DNA of 64,000 nt from contig BCKC01000001.1 in the NCBI GenBank assembly GCA_001600455.1, positions 5,606,441 to 5,670,440 of the forward strand, written 5' to 3'. A program made the translations under genes and the position numbers. This document shows, in pieces, positions 46,901-59,486 of this stretch; position 1 is the stretch's first letter, and every line of letters begins with the position of its first letter. This DNA is from Endocalyx cinctus. Taxonomy: Eukaryota > Ascomycota > Sordariomycetes > Amphisphaeriales > Apiosporaceae. Under the pieces are notes generated by a model, which was given only the letters and a program-made list of their open reading frames with translations, had not been told where the DNA came from and made no database searches.

Positions 46901-47385
46901 GAGATCGAATCAACTTCCCAAATGGAGTGAGAAGCTACATCGATGTTGAATCAAGACGGGCCTCGTATTTATTAAATTAAAAACAAAATATGATGAATTG
47001 GCGGATAGGCAATTTAGAGTATTCCTCTGATGGTCCGAGGGTAGCTGGTGCGGTAGTGGTGGTGGTGATGGTGGTGGTGGTTGGTGGCTTGATGCTGGAT
47101 GGCAAATTCCGAAAGCTGATGTTTCGCAGGATTAGGTTGGTAATCGGCTGTTTATGACAGTTGTGGAAAAGTTCAGGTGGACAAGTCAACGAAATGTCTT
47201 TGGATAGCCGAAGAATTGTACCACACAGATCCCGCCGTCACCGTCGGGTAAGCAACAAAGAGTATCACAAGCCAACCAAAGAACCGACGTCCAAGCAGAT
47301 ACCGGTAGTCTCGCGCAAAGGTAAACGCTAGAGAGAATGCTCTACTAGTTCGTATTGACTAATCGAGTGTCACCTTAAGCTCGTA

Positions 47386-47388
<3 letters not shown>

Positions 47389-47416
<28 letters not shown>
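47389..47416. repeat. Poly-T tract, 28 bp
   Basis: Uninterrupted 28-nt T run about 490 bp upstream of the PAS-gene ATG (on that gene's strand, an A run). Confidence 0.9.
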
Positions 47417-48914
47417 CACACCTTCAAAGTCGCGGGCCGAATCAACGGTGCGGTGCAGTAGGAGAGAACGGATGATAAAGACGCAAGTGAGTGAGATGAA
47501 CGAATGCTGGAGAGTTTTATTTGTTGAATTAAACCAATAGACCAATAAACGGGAGTCGCGGGCGCAAATGAATTATGAACGAATGTGATGTGATGTAATG
47601 GAGGCGAGGGGTGAGATAGATATAAAGATTCGCCAGCGAGAGCGTCGGGAATTGTAGAAGCGAGCGAACGAGAATAGAGACTCGACGATCTACACAAGAC
47701 GAACCTTTTCTCTAGTGACGTGTGTCATCAATTTCCAAGGGCAATGCTTGAATATCGATATATTTATTTTCTGCAGCGAAATGCCAATAAATGGGGAAGA
47801 GAATCCAGAAGTCTGGGGATAATATATATTGACGTTGAATGGAAGTTATCATCAAGTCTTTAAATTAAAGACTTTCCCGATTGGCACTGAAGGTGAGAAT
47901 TACCCGCTACGTCTACACCATGTAAGTTCATATTATGGGGTTCTTATCCCACCAATCCAGGTCCCCCCTCCCCTGCTGTATAACTATATGTATACTACTT
48001 ATACCACCTAAGGAGTATATACTATACTATAGTAGTGAAAGTAGGCTTAACGGCCCCTCAGAGTGAGTGGTGGCACTATGTAGATCCCTTAAAAGTACTT
48101 AAGTACATACAGGTGCCGGAGTCTATTCGTCCCGTGCCTGGCTAACCTTAAGGAGAGAGAGGTCAACCATAAAAAAACACTGTAATACATGTACTGTGTA
48201 TCGTAGTCCCGACGTCCATTCGAGTTCACGTATAACGGATACTGTAGCGTATTGGGCATACCGTAATAGTCACTGTATACCTCTCCATACGCACGTATAC
48301 ATGTATCCCACACTACGCATCATGTCATCCGAAGCATATTTCAGAAATGATCCATGGGAGGGGATGTTTTGCAAGGAATATTGAAAGGAACCCCCGGCAG
48401 CCCTAGAACGATCTAAAGTATAGTCTACTACGGACGTGTAGTGTAGACTATTATAGACTATAAATTTGAGGGCTAATTAATAGAAAGTCTAACCGTATAA
48501 ACCAAATATTTCGAAAGTGTCAGTGTCAAATTTTGTTAATGCCTAAAAACTTCAGTTTAGGGTCCGTGTTGTATGGGTTAAAGTCTGATTCGGTCCCGAG
48601 ACGAAGAGCCCATGTAAAGCTATCCAGCCTGCCAGCCTATAATACAGGGCTCAGAATCCACCAACGGGGTTTTAACTGGATATAGAGCACCTAAGTCTCC
48701 TTCTTAATTACATACATACGGTATAGTGCAATTGCGCTTGTAAGGATACTGCAGCTGCTAGAGATGTGATGTACTTTTGTAAAAATGGAGAATACAGAGC
48801 TCTTTAGAGTATAGTGTACGGAGTACTACACATTACGGTACACTACATGGCGTGCGCTATACGAGAGGTATCCATTACATATGCTAGCATATCTTCGAAC
48901 GTAAGTAGATACTT

Positions 48915-48938
48915 AATATATATATATATATATATATA
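48915..48938. repeat. (TA)n microsatellite
   Basis: About 12 TA units in gene-poor DNA; a simple repeat with no evident function. Confidence 0.85.
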
Positions 48939-51900
48939 CATATGCGTATCTGTAGTGTACGCTACCTAGCTGCCAAGGTACTGTACTATGCTCAAATCCA
49001 TCATTGGTTTACTGCGTAGTATACAATGTATCCTATTGTACTCTGTATAGAATGAAAGAAACCAGAAAAAGCTAATTCTCGTGAAATGACCTCGATTTAG
49101 ATGTATTCATAGCAGGTACTCCGTAGCGCATGTACATACACAGTAAATGTATACTGCACAGTAGGATAAAGACTTCAGGGATAGTATATTAGCAACTTAA
49201 GGAGCGTTAAGATGATTTACTAATTAACATTTCAAACAAGTTAATTATTGAGATACTACATTGTCTGATTGCTAAGGACAAAATTCAACAGGAGGTACGG
49301 AGGTCCCTTTCGAAAAGTGTTTTCCCCCTCCCCTTGTTCGCCAAGGTACGCTAAAACTTGCTGCCAGCTGAGCACTTTCCATTCTAGTATTAGACCTAGG
49401 CTATATAGTATCATAAACCACTAAATGATAAATAGTATATCCATATATGTATGGATAGGTAGTGATTACGCTACTACATACTCCGTATATATTAGCGAAC
49501 TTTCACTATCGGTATCCGCTAATTAGTAGGGAATTCGGAAGATAGTACGTATTACTCTTATCAAAATATCATACAGTAGCTACTATACTTTTTACTAGGT
49601 AGCAAGTCTTAACTGGAACTTAGCAAGCAAAAGAGGGAGGGGGGAAAACAAAGTAAAAGAAATCTTTAAATTCATATTCGAGAATGTTTCGATAAAACAC
49701 GGTAATACGGAAGAAATACAATGCTGCAGAGACCTGACCTAAAATAGGAGAAGTTGCGAGAAAATGTAACATGTCGCTTATTTTTACCCCGATGATGATT
49801 GTTATGAAATGTTTTATCTCGCAGTCTCGTAGTATGTATACACATACATAGTAGTGTACATACACCTACACGTAGCTAGGTGCTTGGGTAAGGTACCTAA
49901 GACTAACTACACAGTACAACCACATTGATGTAATTAACACATTACATTACCGCACAGGTCACTACGGTGGAGTCAGCGAGGATTGGAGTAGTGTAGGATC
50001 GCTACAGGGATCTCCTTTTTAGCGCTTGGCTTAAGTAATTTGTCGGAACGTAACGTTCGTTAGTATGGTAGCTTTCGGTATCGAGTCCCGAAGGCTTGGG
50101 CTCGGGATAATCAGCTAGGGTACTTATGCAGGTACTCGTTATTTCAGACAATATTAACATAATGCACTATTAGATGACTGTCTGTCTCTGCCTCTGTTCT
50201 CGTGTTCGTTCCTGTTCCTGTTTTCGTAACGTTTAAATTAGTTATAAACTCGGTAATGAGGATCACCTACTTCATCGTGAAAGAGCTTACAAACGTTACG
50301 TGTGTCGGCCACGCGAGGTGGTTTCCACCCATCCAGCCGTCTTAGGCTTGATAAGGACTTTTTCAAGCACTCTCAAACAAACAACAGACAGCATGGGCCA
50401 GGTTATGGAAGACAAGGTTTACTACACTAGTATAGATGCGTAAAACAGCTGAGCGGATGGGATATCCTCGTCTTACGTGTATTCTAAACCCTACCGACAT
50501 CAGGCTCGTGCGGAGTATATGCTATTATTTCAGCCTCGGAGCCTAACGTGAAGATACCAGATATTCGGTACACTATAAATGCCGGCTACTGTGCGTGTAT
50601 ACTAATAGTGCTCACATGGCCAATTGTTTACTCGACTTGGCACCGTACCTTTTCCCTTGAACCTCGCTAATTAGGCTGCTATCTTGGTTGGTGTAATACG
50701 TTGTAAAAACGGTTTTGAGTTGCAAGATTGTGTCAGAAACCAAAGTGAAAAGATGATATCGACTCACTAGCTCACGTAACTTGATTGGTATCATAATTAC
50801 AAAATAGTAAGGGTCCTCGACAGCAGCCTTACCACATTACATGATGGTAAGCTCTATCCAAAGAGAGAGGGAGAGAAAAGAGACATATGCACATGACGTA
50901 TCTGGCGTATTTTGAAGTATTTCAAGCAAGGTTATGTTATGTTATAAATCCGTGCTCTTGTTTTCGATCTTCGGATCACTCCTGAAGTTATCGGGAGAGC
51001 TCTAAATCGGCAGAAGTTGATTGGATTAACAATTCATATCAAATAGAAAGACCACTTTTCCTTAATATGCGAAAAAAATAATAATGATAATAAAAAAAAA
51101 ATAAGGGGACGCAGGCAGGTAGGCAGGGGAGTGTTGTTACATCCCACACTCTCGGCACGCGTCTACCTAGTGTAAGCTGATGACACTTGGAGGAGGTACA
51201 CTATTATTACCAGCAATGTCTCGACATCGTAAGAGAAAATAGAATTAAAGTGATTTATTCCCTGTAGTATATCCATATATTCTATCCATATACTACTTGT
51301 ATATTACCATGTAGTTTAAATGACTAATAGACTAAAGTGTTTTGGGAAAGAGAGTTATCAAGTACCGAGCCGCATGAACATGTCCACCGTGCACGTAGGC
51401 CACCCTAGCTGATATCTTATCCAAGAAATCAACTGTTTTAGGAAATTCAGTCGTCGCTGGGAGAAGGCAGTTATATTAGCTAGCGTACGGAGTAAAGGAA
51501 ATTTACTTCTGCGTATTCGAGAAGACGATATTATACCTATACTATACTGACATTAGCTATCTTACACGGACGTCGTAGATCATCCCATCGAGGTAATTTA
51601 ATACTCTCCGAATTGTGCACACTAACGCTAGTTGTAAAACGGTGAGTCTAGAAGATGGGGGGCCGTCGGGAACGTTTAGCGTTTAAAATAAGCCAAGCTA
51701 GGAGACTCCAAGGTTGTAGGATAAATTACGTATATGTAAGTAGGTACTTACGTTTGCCAGTATGTCTGTATGTGCATTTCGGCCGTCTTTTCTTTCAGTA
51801 CGGGGTAGAAAGACACAAGTTAAACCAAGTATTGTATTGAACCTACCAACAGTAGCTGTCTATACATATATGTAAGTACGTACAGTACAGTATCCATCCA

Positions 51901-52455
51901 TGGATGGATGTATATGCATGTAGGTAATACCTACGGTAATATCTACGATAATACTTATTATCAATCGGCCTTTGATACTTTGCACCTGCTCCAGTAAATA
52001 CCGACGTACTGCGCATATACCTGGACAGATAGGCTTTTAAATATTGTATTGTAAATTGCCGAAATTTAGTGTAGCTGTGAGGTTATTTCGACCATTAATA
52101 ATGATTCCAAGGTATCCCGTATGGCGTATACATATTTGGTTTCCACTTGCACCATTTACACTTAAACGGGTTTAGGAAGTGGAGGTAGATATGGCAAAGA
52201 GTGTCAGTGAGGTTCCATCTCTCCCCACAGCCACGAGTCAGCAACGCTTTGTCAATAAAGCTTGCTCGGAGTCATTAATCCACTTTGCTTAGACTCATTA
52301 TCGTCCTTTTGTATGTATCATTTACATGCAAAGTATACGCAGTATATGGAGGAGTGTATACAAAGTATGTATGTACGAGAGGCCCAGTTGAAAGGCTTCG
52401 AATTGAGCTTCGTGCATATATCATCTATCATCTATCAATACTACATTCCCTGCAT

Positions 52456-52496
52456 AGAGTACAGAGTACAGAGTACAGAGCACGGAGTACGGAGTA
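52456..52496. repeat. AGAGTAC-type short tandem repeat ending in TACGGAGTA
   Basis: A 7-bp unit (AGAGTAC) is repeated about three times, then drifts to CACGGAGTAC and GGAGTA. It links a small tandem to the 9-mer word found across the window. Confidence 0.7.
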
Positions 52497-52665
52497 ATAT
52501 ATTGTTGTATCAGCACTATGGTATATTTCTTGTAGGATGCTATGAATGCTATTGGATGCCGTATAATCTACCAATGTAATAAACAAGGAATATGACCCGC
52601 AATGAAATATCTCCAAATAGGACTTCCAAAGTCAAAGGGTTTTTTTTGTGTAACCTTGAAGATTG

Positions 52666-52689
52666 AAAAAAAAAAAAAAAAAAAAAAAA
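52666..52689. repeat. Poly-A tract, 24 bp
   Basis: Uninterrupted 24-nt A run about 650 bp upstream of EED. Confidence 0.9.
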
Positions 52690-53338
52690 GATTGACAGCT
52701 TATATGCTTACCCCACATTAATTTTCTGACTTTCCCATTTTTGCTTCACACCTTTTATTTTTTTCGATTACTGATCTCTTCAACTAAAATAATAACTCCC
52801 ATTTTGGATTATAGTATTACCTACGATCCGCACGCAAGGGAGTTCCTTTCTATTTCACAGGGGTTCTCGACAAACTAGGACAATTGCACCGTATTCAATA
52901 ATTCCGCACGATAATTCCACAGTAAGTCCGCATAAGAGCTGGAACCGCCGTTATCCGACAACCGCAATCAGTGTCGGACGCCTTGTGCTTCCAAAACTTG
53001 TCTGTCATTGCACATTCCAAGTCAGGACATCTCCTCCAGAGGTATCTCCACTTCTTGCCTCGATCCCCATGTTGAAGCCGTATCACTTGAATCGACTCGC
53101 CAAGCTTGATCTTCCTTAGTCGGCTGTATGTGATATTCGCTGTGCGACAATTAAGCCTGCCAGAATTACCAATATTGCACAAGACGTACGTTAGAAAAAA
53201 TAATACCGCCATGTTACCATCACTGCTGCTATCATTTTACTACTATGTTCCTACTTTTCCCTATGTTACCCCCTGGTTTTGTTGACACACCCGGGGTGAC
53301 AGGAGTGATGTATGATAGCAACATGCATGCATGCGAAG

Positions 53339-55428
53339 ATGCCACCCTCAACCTCAGCCAGCGATGAGTGGGATCTGCCCCGTCTGAAGGCTCAGATAGG
53401 ATTCGAAGTAAGTCTGCCCCCAATACTTTTTTTTTTTTCAGAATCCATTTCTGACGTAATTACCTTTGCCTTGTAGGACGAATATCATCAACATTCGTCA
53501 ACAGAAGACCCAGATACTGGTACGAACTTTTTTTTTGGTGGAGAGCTATATGTCTTATTTGTCGAGAAGTAAAATCATAGCTAAATATCTATATCTCCAC
53601 TAGAGTTCTTCGATGTCAAATTCTACCCCTATGGTAGTGATACACATGATCCGGTATTTGCGGCCGTGAGTAAGAAACATGTACGAGATCTCTCTTTCTT
53701 CCTCCCTCTCTGCTATCTCAAATTTACTCCCTAATCACTGATATCTCGGGGACCTAGGTCGTCATTTATCGGCTCTCCAGTAAGACAAATCCAGCTTTCG
53801 AGCTGGTACAATTATTTAGGGATGATGATGTAAGCTTTTACCCGGCATCTTGACTAGCGTTTCTCAGCCTTAACGGTGGTACAGAAAGATGCGTTGAATT
53901 GCAGCTGCACCTGGTCAAAAGATCCCGAGACAGGTGTCCCTTGGCTCTGCGTAGGCGGAAGAGACACCAAAATTAAAGTCTACGACGTTGTCCAGGCGAA
54001 GCTAGTAAAGGTCGGAAATAACTCTTTGCCCAAGTCAAAACCAGATCGTCCACTAATTATCTTCATAGGTCCTAGTTGGTCACGGTGGAGTAAGTAGCCA
54101 GACGCGATACCATGATGAACATCATTTGTATTAATATATATTCATAGGAAATCAATGATCTCGCTACATGTCCCACTAACTTTCTCTTAATTGCCTCCGC
54201 GTCAGATGATACTACTGTGCGCATATGGAGTCTCGATCCGGCATATTCTCATCAACCATGCGTCTGCCTTCTCGCCGGAGAAGGACACACAGCTCATTTA
54301 TTGACAGTCGTGAGTTACGGTTTTAATCTAGATTATTATTATTATTATTTTACTGAGCTCAACTAATAATTTCCAAGGCGTTTCACAGTAGCGGCCGATA
54401 CGTACTTTCAGCTGGTCACGACAATGCTGTTTGTCTGGTATGATTTAGACTTCCTTATGATATAACGAACGATACATATTGACAGTTATAAGTGGACACT
54501 ACCTGAATTGCCAGTCAAGGCCAGCAACAGAAATCCCCCAGAGCCAATCGTTATTCACTACCCTCACTTTTACACGGCTGAGGTGCATAGTGGCATCGTA
54601 GACTGGTACGTTCAGGATCTCGGATGGTTAGAGAGTACATCTCAACTTACAATTAACAGTGTGGCTTTCTTTGGCGACCTCGTGCTCTCACGAGCTTGCC
54701 ACGAAGATATCATCGTCTTGTGGCGCATTGAAGGATTCTCATCTTCTGATCCTCCTCCTACCGCAGCCGATGCGCCCACCACAAGTGACACGGAACGTCT
54801 TACACGCTCGGCCTTTGCACCGGCCACGGCATCAGTTCAGTACACCCGCCTACTCCAATTCTATACTCCTGGCTGCGGTCATCAGTTCTACCTCCGTTTC
54901 AAGCTTTTTCATCAGGAGGACAAGCATCCGGTTCTCGCCTTTGGCAATGCTCACTCTACTATATTCTTCTGGGATCTCGCCCGTCTCATGAGTTATCACG
55001 AATTCATCACCAACGTAAGAGATCCGGCTCGCGATAAGACGCAGCCGATCCAACGACCGGGATGGCTCGTACCGATTCAGCACAGGCATAGGGGCGATAC
55101 CGTCAACAAACTCAAGGACGCCGCTAGTGACAAGGAGTCCGTCGCTTCCGGTAACACCGGGAGCATGGATGTCGACGTTCACGCAGACCTGAGCACCGAC
55201 TACTCTCAGGAGACGCTGGATAGCTGGGAAGGAAGGTACGACATGACACGGATCCAGGAGCCCATCCGCCCCCACTCGCAGAGCACTATCACCATCAAAG
55301 ACTTCGTCGGGCGCCAGGTGGCCTGGAGCGCCGGGGGAGAATGGTGCATTGTGGTGGGTAGCAAGAATTTAGCGATCATACTTCAGCGTTGGCAGAGGAG
55401 AGATGGGGATGGTAAAGATAAAAAATGA
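53339..55428 (+). CDS. eed: Polycomb PRC2 WD40 subunit EED, 9 exons, 521 aa
   Basis: Nuclear WD40 protein that reads trimethyl-lysine and activates the PRC2 H3K27 methyltransferase. Exons are 53339-53407, 53477-53519, 53604-53680, 53758-53829, 53885-54010, 54069-54089, 54148-54309, 54378-54437 and 54493-55428; 1566 nt, in frame. Recognisable blades include DVKFYPYGSD and VCVGG-like WLCVGGRDTKIKVYD. Also present are LVGHGGEINDLATCP, ASDDTTVRIWSLDP, AFHSSGRYVLSAGHD with NAVCLWTLP, and VLAFGNAHSTIFFWDL. These match EED in order, including the conserved GHGGEIND. Exon 6 is only 21 nt. The exon-5 donor is either GTCGGA (used here) or GTAAAG six nt upstream, which would drop two residues. The last exon has an unconserved insert (about residues 410-460) before the final blade. 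Length is normal for fungal EED. Confidence 0.93.
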
Positions 55429-55754
55429 TGGTGTTATTCGAAGGGTTCTGGTTTCTACTAATTGAAATACTATAAAATCAATGTCGAAGTATATATATCA
55501 CTAAATTTATTGAAGCTTGAATTGAGTCATGGCTGTTTTAATGGAGTTTTTTATGGTATTGTGGTCAATGAGTGTGATTGCATGTAGTTACATTAAAGAC
55601 TCGACCAAAAATATTCTCAGTCATAATCCAGAAAATCAAAGACGAAAATAATGCTCGCTTCTATAACATGCTCTATTGTATGTCTTTATGTCCACCAATA
55701 GCGCCTCGTCGGTCATTGTATGTGCGGAACTGCGAATAAATCGTTTTCTGAACC
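55429..55754. other. Convergent intergenic spacer
   Basis: 326 bp between the converging EED and small secreted protein genes. It holds both 3' ends and no gene. Confidence 0.5.
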
Positions 55755-56066
55755 TTACTCGCAGTAGGGGAGGTTGTTGATAGACTTGCAAGAAGTCTTC
55801 GCGGGGCAGTTGCCACCATCCTAAAAGGGGGAATCAGTTCAATGCTCATTCTTTGAAGAGCTCTTATCACTATGGACAGACGAGGGAGAGATAGAGAGAG
55901 AGAGAGAGAAAAAAAAAAGGATACTTACCAAGAACTTGCCGTCAATGTTGCACACCAACCAACCGGAGTGGTCTGGCTTGCAGACGTACTCGGGAGGAGA
56001 GCATTGCCATGCCGGGACGGCGAGGGCGGTGGCGGCGAGGGCGAGGATGGCAGTGATGTACTTCAT
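55755..56066 (-). CDS. Small secreted cysteine-rich protein, 2 exons, 67 aa
   Basis: Predicted secreted protein of unknown function. Exons are 56066-55929 and 55820-55755; 204 nt, in frame. The first ~17 residues (MKYITAILALAATALAV) are a clear signal peptide. The mature ~50-residue chain has six cysteines, at 22, 29, 39, 51, 57 and 66, enough for three disulfides, plus aromatic residues. The 108-nt intron has a GTAAGT donor and a long CT tract on the coding strand (GA-rich on the plus strand, 55888-55918). Size, signal and cysteine count place it among fungal small secreted cysteine-rich proteins. Whether it acts as an effector, antimicrobial or wall protein cannot be told. No family motif was recognised. 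Confidence 0.85.
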
Positions 56067-58866
56067 TTTGATGGATTTGTATTGGGTCGTCTGAGACTAC
56101 GTGGATTTGAGTTGGTCGGTAGGTAGTAGAATGATTAAAGCTGTTGTTGTTGTTGCTGATGATGATGATGCTAAAAGACAGACTGATCGTGAGAGAAGGG
56201 CGCCCCTTTTATATACGTAAAATAACTTCCTCTACGAGGAAGAATTGGCACATTAACGACATAGTAGCTGAGGCAGAGCAATTCTTCTTCGTATTCAGGT
56301 CACCCTCTTACACGGAAGTCATCGAAAGAGTCGTCTCCCACTGGGTACGAGAACGCATACGGTCTTCGGCCCTACAGACAGCGCCACTCAGATCCGCAGA
56401 CTACTAGAATGAACTCAACCTATCTACGTGCGCGTAGGAATTTGATTTGTGTAGTTCATGGTACGTAAAAAGAAGAAGGCCAATACGTCTACTACGATGT
56501 GTGCATGTGTCTACTCAGCCTCCAAGACTAGCGGCGACGAATAGGTCTGGTAAGCTGAGGTTATCACTACCACTTACCAACCCAATCGTTGTTCTTAGTT
56601 GCTGGATAAAAATAAGAAAAAAACTGCGGTTCGGGGGATCCCCGCATTTCTGTGCTCGTAACTGGAGGATGGAATGTTAATCTTCACGAACTTTGTTACG
56701 TTACGTTACTGTCGTGAAATTATAACTTCATACTAGTCTTAGCCTACCCGTCTACCTCAAAATAGAAAAGTCAACGCCATTCCACCGCCGTCTCCTCGTG
56801 TTCCATATCCTGTACGTAAAAAGACAAAACCAGGCACGTCTTCTTAACCTCACGGTTCGAGTCTAAAAGAGATCGTCGGTGATCTAGATGGACTAAAATC
56901 AAATCGTCTCAGTTTACCGTTTACTTTCCCCGCATATCGTATAATTAGTTTTTTCAAGTCTTGCAGAGAATAATGGCGCCGCTGTGAACATTTTTAGAAC
57001 AAATCTTGTTTGTTTTCAGCCCTGCTTACCCTATCAGCTCACCTTAGTGACATAAGGTGTAGGTCATCTCATGGTTTTTTATCAGCTTCGCTGAAGGATT
57101 TTTTTCTTGCGGGTGAGACGCTATTTTCTTACGGTACATCTCGATTGATGTTACCAAAAACCGCACCGTTGGTATGGGATGGGAACTCCGCTTTGATAGC
57201 CTTTTATTCCCTGCTGTTAAAATAAAACGATGTATATCTATTCACGTCATAAGGGGAGGGAAGAATAGACAGTTCGAGTAAAAGCTAGCTAGCTAGCCAG
57301 CTGTCTATTGAGCGTCTGAGCAATCCATACCTTTAGAATCGTATATGTAATCCTTAACGAAGACAAGAACTTTTTTCCCCGACAAAGCCCTGCTGCATTG
57401 ATGTATCCTAATACGAAGGTTGTCAGGTAATCATGTTAATGCATTACAATACGGGGTGGTGGTCAGATCGGATAATTTTTAAGCTTCGACCAGCCGATCT
57501 CACCTCTCCAGTTTGTATATTTTTATACGGTTAGCGTCAGACTTCAAGAAAAGATCATATTTACTGTACCAAGAAAATATGTAAACCTCGTATCTAAACG
57601 AACGTTTATGCCGCTACATGACTCGTGCCATCTATCTTTTTTTTTTCCCCTTTGAGAGAGAGAAGTGAGATGGTGATGGTGATGGCGATGGAAATGACGG
57701 TGACGATTGTGCTTTTTCTGCCGTTGAACTTCTGAACACCCGTTATTTACTTTTGATCAGGCGGTGTGAAACGATGCGTTATATAATGGCTGCTATGTCT
57801 CATCTGACCTTCATCCGTAAGCTGGGGCCACAGGGCTCTCCGGTCTCTTTTGTCCAGAGCCTCAAGCCCGTGGGTTAAAACTCGAAAGCAAGCGGCCGCG
57901 TTCAGCTATTAAGCAACCTGTCCACCGTGTCCCTCATAGCTAAGGAGTGCCGATTCTCGTTTTTAACTTGTTGAAACTCAAAGCTTCGGAGAGGGCTATG
58001 TACACCTCTCTTCATGCTGGCGTCGCGCTCGAATAACCTCGAAGGAAACCCCGCCGCCAGAAATGCCATGTAAATTTTATGTTTTCTCTTAATACTATAC
58101 CGATACTGGGAATTCCAAATCAAAGTATTCATTTCATTAACTCGATGAAAGAGGATGATGGATCGTTTTCGAATTCATTCTGCCTAGGACCAAGGCCCGC
58201 TACTGTAGGCCCTCATTCGATATGAAGTGGGATTTCAATTCAAGTCGTTGTATCATCAAGTTCATATCCGGTTATCCAGTCACTGCCTTCCCTAACTACC
58301 CATTATAGCATGGATATCAGATATGTTTTGTTCCATCTTCAGTCCGGGCTTGTTTCCATACTTATCTGCCCTTGACTCGTTTCCAAACCGGTTTTTTTTT
58401 CTTTATGTCCAGCTGAGGAATCGTATCGCATTTTTCGATACCTGGTCTCAACACCGACCGGAAGAGCGTCTGTGACGATCCTTGCTACCATCCAGGAGGC
58501 CATAGAAAGGGATTCAGTAATAGTCTGAGCAGCGAATCCCCTGAGAGAGAGCGAGGGAGTATCGAGTAGGGTAAACCTAGCTCGGATAGCGGTTCATCGT
58601 TGAATGGGCCGAGCCGTTGATGAAAATACCCACTTCCACCCTAGCGAGCCCTAGGACGAAGGCAAAGAATAACACCGGGGCGTGGTAATCTTATCAGCAC
58701 GCCATCGATGATCATATATTCTCCGACGGGGGCGGGGTTTACCCTCGCCTTCCATTCTTTGCTACCAGCTCGCTTGATCCATTGATTTTTTTTTTTTTTA
58801 GCATGCCTCGGCCTCTCTCTCCTCTCCGTCGCGCTCGGTTCCCACCGGCGAAAGGTTCATTGTCGT

Positions 58867-58902
<36 letters not shown>

Positions 58903-59486
58903 CTTCTGTCAATCATTTACAAGGGGGCAGGTAAGTGGTGAAACTCCTTTGACATCAGAGTGGGATTGTGTTTTGAGTAATCATTGCTATATATCGCGCT
59001 GGCATTTGATTTAATAGTATTTTATTACTACTATGTAAAACGAAAAACAGCAAATCGCTATCTGATCTATTTCCCGTAGTGGAAAACGAGATGTATGCAT
59101 GCACCAACGTAGGATCCGTCTTGTGGCGCCCTCTGCAGCCGAGTAGCATTGCAGCGTAGCGTTTTCCTTGGGGCTGGTTGGGGGTAGGGGGTAGGGGAGG
59201 GGGATTAATTGCATGTAACGCAATGGCGCGGACTATTACCAAGCTTACCAAGCAAAAGCGTGCCTTAATTTTTTACTATGAACAAGAACACAAAAGACAG
59301 ACCTGGCTGATTATGCATCTCTCTCCGGTTTAATCACTTGAGGAACAGCCTTAAAGGGAAAGGTTTTCTTGCCACTCTGTCACTGTACAATATTGTGGTA
59401 CTTACTGTTACGTTCCTGTATACGTGTGTGTATGCATGCAAATGAAGCGATAAAAGAGCGTACTTACCCCCTTGACGACATGTTTA
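56067..59486. other. Intergenic DNA with simple repeats
   Basis: The 3.4-kb stretch upstream of the secreted protein (left) and of an orphan ORF (right). It contains a GATGGT-type triplet tract (57667-57710) and a 28-nt A run. Frames at 57010-57225, 57902-58132 and 58955-59251 show no domain. A TTCGAGTC word at 56856 is not part of a tRNA fold. Confidence 0.5.
58872..58899. repeat. Poly-A tract, 28 bp
   Basis: Uninterrupted 28-nt A run in intergenic DNA. Confidence 0.9.

Larger units (their letters stand above)
46901..53338. other. 6.4-kb gene-poor AT-rich divergent region
   Basis: The region lies between the divergent PAS and EED genes. It holds a 28-nt T run (47389-47416), GGT-rich triplet repeats near 47049-47090, a TA run (48915-48938), an A run (52666-52689) and five exact TACGGAGTA/TACTCCGTA words. 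An AGAGTAC-type tandem lies at 52456-52480. No coding sequence is supported; the ORFs at 47416-47697, 50612-50794, 52262-52579 and 52895-53212 lack any signature. Confidence 0.5.

Noticed and set aside
50040..50110. Possible tRNA (GGTATCGAGTCCC word)
   Set aside because: No cloverleaf can be drawn and the box-B core is interrupted.
56850..56870. GGTTCGAGTC word resembling a tRNA box B
   Set aside because: There is no acceptor stem, D-arm or anticodon arm at the needed spacing upstream, so it is not a tRNA.
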